The notes: a model not told the origin generated them from the sequence alone. A stretch of DNA of 64,000 bases from Natrononativus amylolyticus (GCF_024362525.1 NZ_CP101458.1:2294001-2358000); one strand, 5' to 3'. Counted from the stretch's first letter, positions 24,262 through 33,800 are shown. Made by a program: numbers and translations.

Positions 24262-25146
24262 ATGGGGGGAAAAGAGCCCACGCTCGAGGAAACGGTCGGG
24301 GACGCCTTCGATCTACTGTCCGACGAGACGCGGTTGCGCATCCTCGAGGCGCTGACCGAGCGACTTCGGGCGCAACCGGGGGAGCCGGCGCTCGGCTTCT
24401 CCGATCTCCGACGGGCGGTCGGCCGCCGCGACTCGGGAAACTTCAACTACCACCTCCAGCAGCTCGTGGGGCGGTACGTCGTCGAGACGGACGGGGGGTA
24501 CCGCCTCTCAGCGAGCGGGCTGAACGTCGTCACCGCGATTATCGCGGGAACGTACGACCGGGCAGACGAACCCCTCGCCGGCGAGGTCGACGACCCGTGT
24601 CCGCTCTGTGGCGAGACCCTCTCGGCGAGCTACGAGGACAGTCTGCTCGAGGTCTCCTGTCCCAACGACCACTGGTTCAGGAACCTCCTGCCTCGGGGGG
24701 CGGTCGCCGACCGGCAGCTCTCCGCCGTGGTTCGACTGATGACGCTGCGGACCCGACGCGACCTCGAGCTGTCCCAGGAGGGGGTGTGTCCGTGGTGTTA
24801 CGGGTCGCTAACCTGGGCGCTCGAGGCGGCGGACGTCCGAGGGGAAACCGAAGTCAGGACGCGCTGCGGACGGTGTGGTGCGTTCGTGGAGATCCCGTTC
24901 GGAACGGTGTGTCTCCACCATCCGGCCGTCGTCTCGTTCTATCACGACCACGCTATCGACGTGCGAACGGAGCCGTACTGGTCGCCCGTGTTCTGGGACC
25001 CGATCGAGGTGGTCGTCGAGTGCGACGACCCCCTCAGAATCGGGATCAGCCACCGCCAGGGCGACGACGAACTCGAGCTGGTCGTCGACGGGGCGCTCTC
25101 GGTGGTCACGATCGAACGGAACGCCGGCGGCGAGGGTACGGGGTGA
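24262..25146 (+). CDS. ArsR-type winged-helix regulator with zinc ribbons
   Basis: The 294-residue protein has an N-terminal winged helix (DAFDLLSDETRLRILEALTE, then FNYHLQQLVGRYVVE) followed by a C-terminal region with cysteine pairs CPLCGE, CPWCYG and CGRCGA that could bind zinc. This is a common haloarchaeal regulator layout. The M24 peptidase gene starts 62 bases downstream on the same strand. Ligand and targets are unknown. Confidence 0.75.
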   Translation: MGGKEPTLEETVGDAFDLLSDETRLRILEALTERLRAQPGEPALGFSDLRRAVGRRDSGNFNYHLQQLVGRYVVETDGGYRLSASGLNVVTAIIAGTYDRADEPLAGEVDDPCPLCGETLSASYEDSLLEVSCPNDHWFRNLLPRGAVADRQLSAVVRLMTLRTRRDLELSQEGVCPWCYGSLTWALEAADVRGETEVRTRCGRCGAFVEIPFGTVCLHHPAVVSFYHDHAIDVRTEPYWSPVFWDPIEVVVECDDPLRIGISHRQGDDELELVVDGALSVVTIERNAGGEGTG

Positions 25147-25207
25147 GCGCGTGACGGCGGGTTCCGCCTTCTGAACCCTTTTTGATCCGCCCGAACGAGG
25201 GTGTGGT

Positions 25208-26419
25208 ATGGCAACACGACTTCCAGAGAGCGAGTTCGACGACCGCCTCGAGACCGTCCGCGACCGGATCGCCGAAGCCGGCACCGACGCTGGCGTCTGG
25301 TTCGGCGCGACGAGCATCGAGTACCTGACCGGCTTCGACCACATCCAGACCGAGCGGCCGGTCGCGCTGGTCGTGACGGAGGATCGGATCGAGATCACCG
25401 TGCCGCGACTCGAGGTCGAGCGCGTCGAGACCAACCCGCGGATCGACGCGGTTCACCACTACGCCGATTACCCCGGCGGCCGCCCGATCGCCGTCGCGGC
25501 GGAGATGCTCGAGGGCCTGGGCGTCGAATCGGTCGCTGCGGACAAAGACGGTGCGCCGGGTACCATGGGCTACCAGGGACCGTCGCTGTCGGCGGTCGCC
25601 GACGTTTCGGTCGACACCCAGAAGTGGGTTCCCAGGATGCGCTGGGAGAAGACCGACGCCGAAATCGACCTGATCCGCGAGTCCGCGACGTGGGCGAACC
25701 TCGGCCACCGCTACCTCGCAGAGTACACAGAACCCGGTGAACACCCCGCCACCGCGAGCCAGCGCGCGACGACCGACGCCTCGCGGGCGATGCTCGACGC
25801 TCTCGGCGACCGGTACGTCGCCCGCACGCGGGGGAGTGGCCCGGTGTACGCCGGCTACATCACCGGCGAGCAAACCAAACTCCCCCACGGCCACACCGCG
25901 AACCGCCGGCTCGAGGAGGGTGACGTCCTCGTCACCGGCGCCTCGGCGAACGTCGACGGCTACCACTCCGAACTCGAGCGGACGATGTTCCTCGGCGACC
26001 CGACGGACGAACAGGAACACTACTTCGAGCTCATGCTCGAGGCCCAGACGATCGCCATCGAGGAGCTCGGACCGGGCGTCCCGATTTCGGCGGTCGACGA
26101 CGCGGTCACCGAGTACTTCGAGGAGCAGGGCGTCACCGACCTCGCCCAGCACCACGTCGGTCACAACATCGGGATGGACGGCCACGAGCCGCCGTACATC
26201 GACCGCGGCTGGGGCGAACACTGCGAGAGCGAACACACGAGCTACGGTGAGGAGGACGCGGTGATGCGGCCGGGCAACGTCTGGACCATCGAACCCGGCA
26301 TCTACACAGACACGTACGGCTACCGCCACTCGGATACGATCGCGATCACGGAGGACGGAATCGAGTGGCTCACCTACTACCCGCGCGACCTCGAAAGAAA
26401 CATCATTCCGGTGGAGTAG
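25208..26419 (+). CDS. M24 family Xaa-Pro-type metallopeptidase
   Basis: The 403-residue protein has a creatinase-like N-terminal domain and a pita-bread catalytic domain. Metal ligands can be placed at the aspartate in NVDGYHSELERTMF, H in HHVGHNIGMDGHEPPY, E in TIEPGIY and E in ITEDGIEWLT. These enzymes remove N-terminal residues next to proline or cleave proline dipeptides in the cytoplasm. A winged-helix regulator gene lies just upstream. Confidence 0.85.
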   Translation: MATRLPESEFDDRLETVRDRIAEAGTDAGVWFGATSIEYLTGFDHIQTERPVALVVTEDRIEITVPRLEVERVETNPRIDAVHHYADYPGGRPIAVAAEMLEGLGVESVAADKDGAPGTMGYQGPSLSAVADVSVDTQKWVPRMRWEKTDAEIDLIRESATWANLGHRYLAEYTEPGEHPATASQRATTDASRAMLDALGDRYVARTRGSGPVYAGYITGEQTKLPHGHTANRRLEEGDVLVTGASANVDGYHSELERTMFLGDPTDEQEHYFELMLEAQTIAIEELGPGVPISAVDDAVTEYFEEQGVTDLAQHHVGHNIGMDGHEPPYIDRGWGEHCESEHTSYGEEDAVMRPGNVWTIEPGIYTDTYGYRHSDTIAITEDGIEWLTYYPRDLERNIIPVE

Positions 26420-26431
26420 CGCTTCGGACGG

Positions 26432-26965
26432 TCACTCGGCGTCTCCCGTGGCGGGAGCCGCCGACTCCGCGGCCACCGGCCGTCGCGTCTCGGGCAGGCT
26501 GACGACCTTCTCGCGCCCGATGCGGTAGCGCTCGATCTCGCCGTCCTCCTCGAGTTCGGTGAGGAGTCTGCTGATCGTCGAGGCGGACCAGCCGTACTCC
26601 TCGACGAACCGGCACTGTTTCACCCGACCGCCGTGCTCGAAGAGGACCTCACTGACGTACGTTCGCGGGACGTGACCGCAGTCGAGGAGCTGTTCGCGCG
26701 TCGTTGGGTGCTCCGACGACCGCGTGACCGACCCGTTTTCGACCTCTGCGTCCCGGTCGGTGTCGTCCGACGGGGACGGCGCGGGAATCGCACCGACGAC
26801 CGCTTGCAGGGCACTCCGCGCGCGTCCCCGGGTGGCGGTCGTCACGCCGGCAGCGCTCTGTGCTCCCACGGTCAGCGCCAGCGCGGCGGCGCCGGCGGCG
26901 AGGAGCGTCGTTCGTCTGAGCGTTCGTTTCGCGTCGGCGACTGGAGGGAGGGGTCGGCGACTCAT
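26432..26965 (-). CDS. Membrane-anchored winged-helix protein
   Basis: The 177-residue protein starts MSRRPLPPVADAKRTLRRTT, has one hydrophobic segment (about 20-40), an acidic linker, and a C-terminal winged helix (REQLLDCGHVPRTYVSEVLF, QCRFVEEYGWSASTISRLLT). This architecture, a membrane-bound MarR-like helix-turn-helix, is common in haloarchaea and may couple envelope signals to transcription. The longer frame to 27181 is rejected because of its composition. It converges with the M24 peptidase. Confidence 0.7.
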   Translation of the reverse strand: MSRRPLPPVADAKRTLRRTTLLAAGAAALALTVGAQSAAGVTTATRGRARSALQAVVGAIPAPSPSDDTDRDAEVENGSVTRSSEHPTTREQLLDCGHVPRTYVSEVLFEHGGRVKQCRFVEEYGWSASTISRLLTELEEDGEIERYRIGREKVVSLPETRRPVAAESAAPATGDAE

Positions 26966-27144
26966 GGCCGAACGCTCGAGTGGGGACATAAAAGGGCTGT
27001 TCACAAATCCGTCCAAACGTCGGATCGGGTTCGCTCGAGTCGTGTGAGACACGCGTGTACGGATCCCCCGAAACCGAGTCCAGAAGGGGACGTACCGCGC
27101 TTCTCGAGACGGATACGAAAGACAGCGGAGCCGACGCGACATCG

Positions 27145-27264
27145 ATAGTAACAACTGAAACGGGTTACACACTGCTCGCACGCGACGCCCGAAACCGACG
27201 CGGTGCGGACGGCTTCGGGCGAGCCTGCGCGAGCAGGTGTGTACTGACGTTCAGTGGCTATTAT
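27145..27264. mobile_element. MITE-like element, copy 2
   Basis: Ends ATAGTAACAACTGAAAC (27145-27161) and GTTCAGTGGCTATTAT (27249-27264) are imperfect inverted repeats (about 13 of 16 positions). Subterminal arms ACACACTGCTCGC and GCGAGCAGGTGTGT also pair, and an inner pair CGCCCGAA/TTCGGGCG follows. The subterminal sequence (GTCAGT then GTAC) resembles that of copy 1 at 19.4 kb. It encodes nothing. Confidence 0.6.
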
Positions 27265-27266
27265 AA
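27261..27266 (+). promoter_or_regulatory. TATA box at the edge of the MITE
   Basis: TTATAA starts in the last four bases of the right terminal repeat of the MITE and lies 26-31 bases before the ATG at 27292. This is the normal leaderless spacing, so the mobile element seems to supply part of the promoter. Confidence 0.45.
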
Positions 27267-27291
27267 CTTTCCGCGGGTCCAAGGTCGACCG

Positions 27292-27687
27292 ATGACCGAC
27301 GACCCGTCCGCGATCCGCTCGTTCGCGGTGTCTCCCGAGGACGTCGTCGACGCGTTCGTCTACGGGCGGGAGAACCCCGGAACAGCGGTGTTGCGGGTCA
27401 CGCCACCGTTTCACGGCCGAATGCGCGCCCGGCTTCACGTCTACCACACCGACGACCGGGAGGTGACGGGCGCGATTCACCTCGAGCCCCGGGCCCTGCT
27501 CCCCGAGGACGTCCGCGCTGCGTATCCGACCCTCGACGCCGGCGCGGCCGACGTCGACGCCGCCCGCGAGCGCCACGAGGCGGCGATCGACGACTGGCGA
27601 ACCCGCGCTCGCGAGTCGGTCGTCGACCGGGTGGAACTCGACGCCGGCGACGGAAATCACGCGGTCGACGTAAAGCGACTCGGCTGA
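27292..27687 (+). CDS. Conserved haloarchaeal protein of unknown function
   Basis: The 131-residue acidic protein starts MTDDPSAIRSFAVSPEDVVD, has a central part (VLRVTPPFHGRMRARLHVYH) with alternating hydrophobic residues suggesting beta strands, and a helical C-terminal half. No family function is known to me. The ATG at 27292 is chosen by the TATA box; the frame upstream runs through a MITE and is not coding. Confidence 0.65.
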   Translation: MTDDPSAIRSFAVSPEDVVDAFVYGRENPGTAVLRVTPPFHGRMRARLHVYHTDDREVTGAIHLEPRALLPEDVRAAYPTLDAGAADVDAARERHEAAIDDWRTRARESVVDRVELDAGDGNHAVDVKRLG

Positions 27688-27758
27688 GCCCGAGCCGACT
27701 ACTTTCACTTTCACCCCGGACGGGTCGCATTCACGTACTGTACAGATAATGTGAGTGT

Positions 27759-27950
27759 ATGACCCTGATCGTCGACCGGATCGAAGAGGAGCCACTCGAG
27801 GAGCCCACGCCAGAACCGACGCGCCGACGCATCGACGTCTCCGAGATGGACGCCGCGGGCGTTCGCGAGTTCGTCCGCGACAGCGTGGGAACCGACCGCG
27901 TCTCGCTCGAGCACCGCGGTTCGCGGACGTACCTGCTGGTCGAGCAGTAA
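27759..27950 (+). CDS. Small DUF7557-like protein
   Basis: The 63-residue acidic protein (MTLIVDRIEEEPLEEPTPEP onward) has a Pro/Glu-rich start and a C-terminal part VSLEHRGSRTYLLVEQ. Small proteins of this kind occur throughout haloarchaea. Function unknown. The family name is a tentative match. Confidence 0.5.
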   Translation: MTLIVDRIEEEPLEEPTPEPTRRRIDVSEMDAAGVREFVRDSVGTDRVSLEHRGSRTYLLVEQ

Positions 27951-28072
27951 GCGCCCCGTCCGACGCGGCGGATCGGCTCGAGGGAGGTCAGCGCTGGCCC
28001 CGTCTCGGGAGTTAACTACACGCCGGTTAGCCTCGCCCTGCTCACGGGTCGTACCCTCCCCGTTCACTTCCT

Positions 28073-28217
28073 CGAGGATCTCGCTTCGCTCAACCCTCGC
28101 CCGCTCCGCGGTCCGCCTTCGGCTCACCGCTCCGCCTCGAGGCTTCGCTCACTTCGTTCGCTCAGCCTCGCACTCCCCGTTCGCCTTCGGGAGAACTTCG
28201 CTTCGCTCAGTTCTCCC
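28073..28217. repeat. Run of successive hairpins with TTCGCTC loops
   Basis: Four stems follow one another: CGAGG/CCTCG (28073-28099), GCGGT/ACCGC (about 28108-28130), CGAGGCT/AGCCTCG (28138-28170) and GGGAGAAC/GTTCTCCC (28189-28217). Three have loops built from TTCGCTC-like units. The last overlaps the stop codon of the sulfurtransferase gene and may terminate it. Confidence 0.55.
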
Positions 28218-29091
28218 CTGTCTCTATCGGCACGCGGATCAAGTTCCCCCACTCGGTCCAGGAGCCGTCGTAGTTGTGGACGTCCTCGTAGCCGAGCAGT
28301 TCGCTGAGGGCGAACCAAGCGATCGCCGAGCGCTCGCCCACCCGGCAGTAGGTGACGACCGTCTCGTCGCCGTCGATCCCCTCCTCCTGGTAGCGGGCCT
28401 CGAGCTCCTCCGGTGGCTTGAAGCGGCCGTCGTCTCGCAAGTTTTCGGCGACGGGGACGTTCGACGCGCCCGGAATGTGGCCGCCGCGCTGGGCCGTCTC
28501 GTCGAGCCCCTCTGGGGCGAGGATCTCCCCGGTGAACTCCGCGGGCGAGCGAACGTCGACCATCGGGAGGCCGGCCTCACGGGCCTTGTCCACGTCGTCC
28601 TTGTACGACCGGATGCTCTCGAAGGGGCCGCGGGCGGCGTACTCGACTGCGGGATACTCCGGTTCGTCCTGGGTCAACGGGTAGTCGTTGTTGACCCAGT
28701 AGTCCTTCCCGCCGTCGAGCACCCGAGCGTCCTCGTGGCCGTAGTATTTGAACTCCCAGTAGGCGAAGACCGCGAACCAGTTGGGAATGTGGCCGTTGCC
28801 GTAGAAGACCACCGTCGACTCCGCGTCGATGCCGCGGCTCCCGACCAGTTCCTCGAAGTCGTCCTTCTTGAGGATGTCCCGCTGGGTCTCGTCCGAGAGG
28901 TCCTCCGCCCAGTTGAGGCCGATCGCGCCGGGGATGTGACCCTCGTGGTACTTCGAGGGGAACTCGTCGTCCGGTGGCTCCGGGCTCTCGATCTCGACCA
29001 GCCGGTAGTCGGGGTCGTCCGACTCGAACTCCGCTAAGTGGTCTTCGACCCAGTCCGCCGTGACTAACACGTCGCTGTCGTACTCGCTCAT
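28207..29091 (-). CDS. Thiosulfate sulfurtransferase (tandem rhodanese)
   Basis: The 294-residue protein has two rhodanese domains: an inactive N-terminal one (VFYGNGHIPNWFAVF, no cysteine in the loop) and an active C-terminal one with the loop CRVGERS, where the cysteine takes up the sulfane sulfur. It transfers sulfur from thiosulfate or 3-mercaptopyruvate to acceptors such as cyanide or thiol proteins. It is cytoplasmic and stands alone. The terminal hairpin overlaps its stop codon. Confidence 0.87.
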   Translation of the reverse strand: MSEYDSDVLVTADWVEDHLAEFESDDPDYRLVEIESPEPPDDEFPSKYHEGHIPGAIGLNWAEDLSDETQRDILKKDDFEELVGSRGIDAESTVVFYGNGHIPNWFAVFAYWEFKYYGHEDARVLDGGKDYWVNNDYPLTQDEPEYPAVEYAARGPFESIRSYKDDVDKAREAGLPMVDVRSPAEFTGEILAPEGLDETAQRGGHIPGASNVPVAENLRDDGRFKPPEELEARYQEEGIDGDETVVTYCRVGERSAIAWFALSELLGYEDVHNYDGSWTEWGNLIRVPIETGEN

Positions 29092-29303
29092 GCGAGGGAG
29101 AGTCCGACGAGCAGGGCCAAAAGGCTAACAGCCGGGGTACGTTTGCCCCGTTTCTACGACGAGCGCGGCGTCGCCGGGGTTGGCGGCGATCGGCCGGTAC
29201 AGAGCCGTGCTCCCGGTCGAGTTCGAACGAGAGTCGGACCGGCGGCTCGTCGACCGCGGCAACGACTGCCGGGCTCCCGGACGCCAGGACTCGCCGAACG
29301 TCG

Positions 29304-32300
29304 TCACCGCTCGAGCGCGTCGGCGAGCTTCTCGAGCGGGTGGGACGGTGGCTCCGCTCCCGGCCGGTCGCCGAGCTGGGTCCGACACGAGGTGCCCGGC
29401 GCCACCGGTTCGCCGCCGCTCGCGTCGACGGCGTCGAACAGCAGCCGACCGATCGCCTGCGAGAGCTCGTAGTGCTCGGCCTCGTAGCCGAACGAGCCGG
29501 CCATTCCACAGCAGGTCGCCTCCACGGGGTCGACCGCGTAGCCGGCCCGTCGCAACACCCCGACCGCGTGGTGGTCGGCGCCGACCGCCTTCTGGTTGCA
29601 GTGACCGTGGTAGGCGAGCGTCTCGCCGGAGGTGTCGAACGCGATCGACTCGTCCAGGCGCTCGCGGTCGAGGTACTCGCAGACGCCGGCCGAGGCCTCA
29701 CAGACGCGCCGGACGGTTTCGGCGTACAGTTCGGGGGTGTCGGGCCCGAGGAGCAGGCCGCGGTACTCGTCCTGGAACATCACCGCGTCGGAGGGTTCGA
29801 CGAACAGCACCGACCAGCCCGCTTCGACGAACGGGGCCAACGCCTCGACGTTGTGGCGGGCCCGCAGCCGCGCCCGGTCGAGAACGCCCGTCGAGTACGC
29901 CGCCCGCCCGCTCGCCGCGAGGTCGTCCGGGATTCGGACGTGAACGTCGGCGGCCTCGAGCACCCTGACGGCGGCTCTCGCGGGCGCCGGATCGCAGTAC
30001 GCGCTGTAGGTGTCCGGAAACAGCACGACCCGCCGCTGGGCCGCGGACTCCGGAACCCGCGGGCCGCCTCGAGCCGCGAACCAGTCGTGAAGGGTGTGAC
30101 GCTGAAAGGTCGGCAGCTCGCGCTCTCGAGCGATTCCGAGCGTCTTCTCCATCGCGACGCGGGCGCCCGGCAACCGCGCCAGCCAGTTCGACGCGGGGGC
30201 CGTCGCGGCGCCGAGTGCGGCCAGCCGATCGATATCCGCGAAGAGCCGCGAGCGCAGGCTCGCCCCCTCCTCTTCGTGGTACCGGTGTTTGACCTCCGCT
30301 TTGAGCTTCGCCAGGTCGACTCCGGTCGGACAGTCGCTCGCACAGCCCTTGCAGCCGACACAGAGGTCGAGCACCTCGGACTGGAACCGTTCGGACGCGA
30401 GCTCCTCGGGCGGCAGCTCCCCCGAAATCGCCGCCCGGAGCAGGTTCGCCCGGCCGCGGGTCGTCTGGATCTCCTCCCCGGAGGCGCGATACGTCGGACA
30501 CATCACGTCCGACTCCGTCTGTCGGCAGGTGCCACAGCCGTTACAGAGCTCGACGAGGTGAGAGAAGCCGCCCTCCTCCGTGAAGTCGAGGGTCGTCTGG
30601 GGCTCGAGGGACTGATAGGCCGGCCCGTACCGGAGGTTCTCGCGCATGTCGGCGCCGATGCCCCGGTCGGAGTCCGGCCCCGGATCGTCGGGGCCGTCGC
30701 GGTAGACGACGTTGCCCGGGTGGAGCTGCCAGTCGGGATCGAACGCCGTCTTGAGTTCCTTGAAGGCCGCCCAGAGCTGCGGGCCGTACATCTTCGGTGT
30801 GAACTCCGTTCGGGCCATCCCGTCGCCGTGTTCGCCCGAGAAGGAGCCGCCGTACTCCAGAACCAGATCCGTCACGTCGTCGGTGATCGAGTGCATCGTC
30901 TCGACCCCGTCCTCGGTTTTCAGGTTGAGGATCGGCCGAATGTGTAGCGTTCCCGACCCCGCGTGGGCGAAGTAAGCCGCGGAGGTGTCGTGGTCCGCGA
31001 GGATCCCCTCGAAGCGCCCGACGTACTCGGCAAGTTCCGCCGGCGGCACCGAGGCGTCCTCGATGAACGGGTACGGCTTCGGGTCGCCCGCCATGCTCAT
31101 CAGCAGCGGGATGGCGGCCTTCCGGAGCTTCCAGAGGTCAGCCTGCTCGGCGGGATCGTCGGCCTCGAGGACGCCGAAGGCGCCGGTCTCGTCCGGGCCG
31201 TCGGCGACCAACCGCTCGGTGGTCTCCGCGATCGTCGCCTCGAAGTCGTCGACGAGTTCGGAGTCGAACTCGAGCATCAGCGCCGCCTCGGTCCCCTCGG
31301 GCACCGGCCGGGCGTACGCCGCGTAGCCCTCGGACTCGCGGGCGAGCCTGAACACCTCGTCGTCCATCAACTCGACGCCGCCGACGGGGCCCTCGAGGGC
31401 GACCGGCACCGCGGCGAGGGCCTCGAGCAAGTCGTCGTACCAGTAGACGGCGAGCGCGGTCTCCTCGGGCACGGTGACGAGCGAGAGCGTCGCCTCGACG
31501 ACCACCCCGAGGGTGCCCTCGCTGCCCGCCAGGAGCTTCGAGAGGTTGATCACGCGCTCGCCTGCCTCGGTTTCCCTGATCACCTTGTGGAGGTTGTAGC
31601 CGCTCACCGACCGCTTGAGTTCGGGGTAGCGGGATTCGATCTCGTCGGCGTTGTCCTCGACGAGCGCCCGGACAGTCTCGTAGATCGCCGCCTCCCGGTC
31701 GTCTCTCGAGACGATCTCCTCCCACTCCGGGCTATCGACGACGACGTCGCGCGTGTGGATCAGCGAGCCGTCGGCGAGCACCACCCGGAGCTCTTCGACG
31801 TAGGCGTCCGTGATCCCGTAGCGCACCGAGTGGGCGCCCGTCGAGTTGTTGCCGATACCGCCGCCGACGGTCGCCCGGTTCGAGGAGGCCGGGTCGGGTG
31901 CGAACTTGAGCCCGTGGTCGGCGAGGCGGGCGTCGAGGTGGTCCTGGACGACGCCGGGTTGTACCCGCGCCAGCCGCGCCTCCGGGTCGACCTCGAGGAT
32001 CTCGTTCATGTGCCTCGAGCAGTCGAGCACCACGCAGCCGGGGCCGACGGCCTGTCCGGCGAGCGAGGAGCCGGCGCCCCGCGGGAGGACGGGAACGCCG
32101 AACTCGGCGGCCGTTTCGACGGCCGCGCGAACGTCCTCGACGTCGGTCGGGTAGACGACCCCGGCGGGGCGGGCCTGGTAGATGCTGCCGTCGGTGGCGT
32201 ACAGCACCTGCGCGTACTCGTCGAACTCGACGCCGCCGTCGACCCGCCCGCGGAGCGCCCGCGCCAGGGCGGCGTACTCGGCGACGTCGCTTCTGCCGGG

Positions 32301-32390
32301 GTGTGGTGATTCCCTCTCGAGGGTGTCGAAATCCTCAACGGCCATACCGTCGCCTTCGGGGCGCGGCCGGATATACGCTGTGTCAGACAT
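29304..32390 (-). CDS. GlcD-GlcF fusion: FAD and iron-sulfur dehydrogenase
   Basis: The 1028-residue protein joins an N-terminal FAD-binding type 4 domain (PRGAGSSLAGQAVGPGC near residue 101) and FAD-oxidase C-terminal domain with a ferredoxin-like part (CNGCGTCRQTESDVMC and CVGCKGCASDCPTG, about 615-690) and cysteine-rich CCG modules (CCGMAGSFGYE near 985). It resembles D-lactate, glycolate and D-2-hydroxyglutarate dehydrogenases that feed electrons to the membrane quinone pool. The exact 2-hydroxyacid is not evident. The FAA hydrolase gene is divergent. Confidence 0.85.
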   Translation of the reverse strand: MSDTAYIRPRPEGDGMAVEDFDTLERESPHPGRSDVAEYAALARALRGRVDGGVEFDEYAQVLYATDGSIYQARPAGVVYPTDVEDVRAAVETAAEFGVPVLPRGAGSSLAGQAVGPGCVVLDCSRHMNEILEVDPEARLARVQPGVVQDHLDARLADHGLKFAPDPASSNRATVGGGIGNNSTGAHSVRYGITDAYVEELRVVLADGSLIHTRDVVVDSPEWEEIVSRDDREAAIYETVRALVEDNADEIESRYPELKRSVSGYNLHKVIRETEAGERVINLSKLLAGSEGTLGVVVEATLSLVTVPEETALAVYWYDDLLEALAAVPVALEGPVGGVELMDDEVFRLARESEGYAAYARPVPEGTEAALMLEFDSELVDDFEATIAETTERLVADGPDETGAFGVLEADDPAEQADLWKLRKAAIPLLMSMAGDPKPYPFIEDASVPPAELAEYVGRFEGILADHDTSAAYFAHAGSGTLHIRPILNLKTEDGVETMHSITDDVTDLVLEYGGSFSGEHGDGMARTEFTPKMYGPQLWAAFKELKTAFDPDWQLHPGNVVYRDGPDDPGPDSDRGIGADMRENLRYGPAYQSLEPQTTLDFTEEGGFSHLVELCNGCGTCRQTESDVMCPTYRASGEEIQTTRGRANLLRAAISGELPPEELASERFQSEVLDLCVGCKGCASDCPTGVDLAKLKAEVKHRYHEEEGASLRSRLFADIDRLAALGAATAPASNWLARLPGARVAMEKTLGIARERELPTFQRHTLHDWFAARGGPRVPESAAQRRVVLFPDTYSAYCDPAPARAAVRVLEAADVHVRIPDDLAASGRAAYSTGVLDRARLRARHNVEALAPFVEAGWSVLFVEPSDAVMFQDEYRGLLLGPDTPELYAETVRRVCEASAGVCEYLDRERLDESIAFDTSGETLAYHGHCNQKAVGADHHAVGVLRRAGYAVDPVEATCCGMAGSFGYEAEHYELSQAIGRLLFDAVDASGGEPVAPGTSCRTQLGDRPGAEPPSHPLEKLADALER

Positions 32391-32475
32391 CGTCTCACGA
32401 GCGGTTCGAACAGCCGACGGCGGCCGCCACAGGCCGAATCGGTACGGCTACCCGTCGGGACGACGGAGAGGGGGT

Positions 32476-33207
32476 ATGCGACTCGCACGACTGTCGACGC
32501 CGGCGGGGCCGGTCGCCGGACGCTACGAGGACGGGACCGTGTACGCCGACGACGGTGCCTACGAGGTCGGACGGGACGGACGACTCCTCCCGCCCTGCGA
32601 GCCGTCGGCGCTGTACTGCGTCGGGCGGAACTACGCGGAAACGCTCGAGCAGATGGAGTACGAACGGCCCGACGAACCGGACTTCTTCATCAAGCCGCCG
32701 ACGGCGCTGCTGGGCCACGGGGAGGCGATCACCTACCCAGACTTCACCGACGAGCTGACCTACGCGGGGGAGCTGGCGGCCGTGATCGACCGACGCTGTC
32801 GCGACCTCGAGCCAGAGGAGGTGCCCGAGGCCGTCCGCGGCTACGCGATCCTGAACGACATCGATGCGCTGGACCAGCAGGGGCGCACCGCCAGAAAGGC
32901 GTTCGACGGCTCCGCGCCGCTCGGGCCGTGGCTCGAGACCGACGTCGACCCGACGAGCCTCGAGATGCGAACCGACGTCGCGGGCGAGCGCCGACAGGAG
33001 GCGAGTACGGAACTGATGCTGTTCGACCCCTACGAGGTCGTCTCCTACCTCTCGAAGCGGTTCACCCTCCGGCCGGACGACGTCGTCGCCTTCGGCAGCC
33101 CGGCGAACCCGGGGCTGCTCGAGCCCGGCGACACCGTGGAGATCACGTACGAGGGCATCGGGACGCTGGTGAACGCGGTCTCGAGCGGGAACGACGGACG
33201 GTCGTAA
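32476..33207 (+). CDS. Fumarylacetoacetate hydrolase family protein
   Basis: The 243-residue protein has the FAH core: YCVGRNYAETLEQM, FFIKPPTALLGHGEAI, metal-binding acidic residues around YAGELAAVI and GYAILNDIDALD. Family members hydrolyse or decarboxylate beta-keto acids such as fumarylpyruvate or 2-hydroxyhepta-2,4-diene-dioate in aromatic and amino acid breakdown. The start MRLARLSTPAGPVAGR at 32476 is the usual one. It diverges from the 2-hydroxyacid dehydrogenase fusion. Confidence 0.82.
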   Translation: MRLARLSTPAGPVAGRYEDGTVYADDGAYEVGRDGRLLPPCEPSALYCVGRNYAETLEQMEYERPDEPDFFIKPPTALLGHGEAITYPDFTDELTYAGELAAVIDRRCRDLEPEEVPEAVRGYAILNDIDALDQQGRTARKAFDGSAPLGPWLETDVDPTSLEMRTDVAGERRQEASTELMLFDPYEVVSYLSKRFTLRPDDVVAFGSPANPGLLEPGDTVEITYEGIGTLVNAVSSGNDGRS

Positions 33208-33275
33208 CACGCCGCTCACTCGAGGCTCGAGCGCGGAGTGAAAGACACTTCCGCGCGGACCGCCTCTCGGTGGGC

Positions 33276-33800
33276 GTGAGCACCGACCCAGCCCAGGATG
33301 CGCCCCGCCGCGTCGAGGTCTACCCCGACCGCGAGGCGGTCGTCGAGTTCGACCCCGACCTCACGTTCGAGTGCGTCGACGACTGCACCTGGTGCTGTCA
33401 CCACGGCGTCTTGCTGTACGACCGGGATCTGATCGAACTCGCCGCGCGGGCGAACCTCGCGGAGACGACGACCGACTTCCGGGGCGAGAAGTTCGTCACC
33501 CGCGAGGAGAAAGGCCGCGACGAACACGTCGACGACGACGGCCGCGCCTGCGCCTTTCTCCGGGAGGACGGCCTCTGCTCGCTCCACCTCGAGGCGGACT
33601 GGAAGCCGACGCGGTGTTCGGTGTTTCCCCTCGGCGTCTGGCGCGAGTCCGACGGCCTCCACGTCGACATTCGGGAGTCCGCACACGAGCACTGCGAGGG
33701 GCTGAACGTCAGCGACCGGCGCGTGATCGAGCACCTCGAGGCCTTTCTCCCCGAGGTGCTGTGGGAGCTCGAGAACCCCGACAGCGACCGGGCGCTGTAG
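33276..33800 (+). CDS. YkgJ family cysteine-cluster protein
   Basis: The 174-residue protein starts at a GTG and carries CVDDCTWCCHHGV near residue 32 and a second cluster CAFLREDGLCSLH with TRCSVFPLGVW, together matching the zinc- or iron-binding CxxxCxxCC family (PF03692). Its chemistry is not known. It lies 69 bases after the FAA hydrolase gene on the same strand. Confidence 0.75.
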   Translation: MSTDPAQDAPRRVEVYPDREAVVEFDPDLTFECVDDCTWCCHHGVLLYDRDLIELAARANLAETTTDFRGEKFVTREEKGRDEHVDDDGRACAFLREDGLCSLHLEADWKPTRCSVFPLGVWRESDGLHVDIRESAHEHCEGLNVSDRRVIEHLEAFLPEVLWELENPDSDRAL

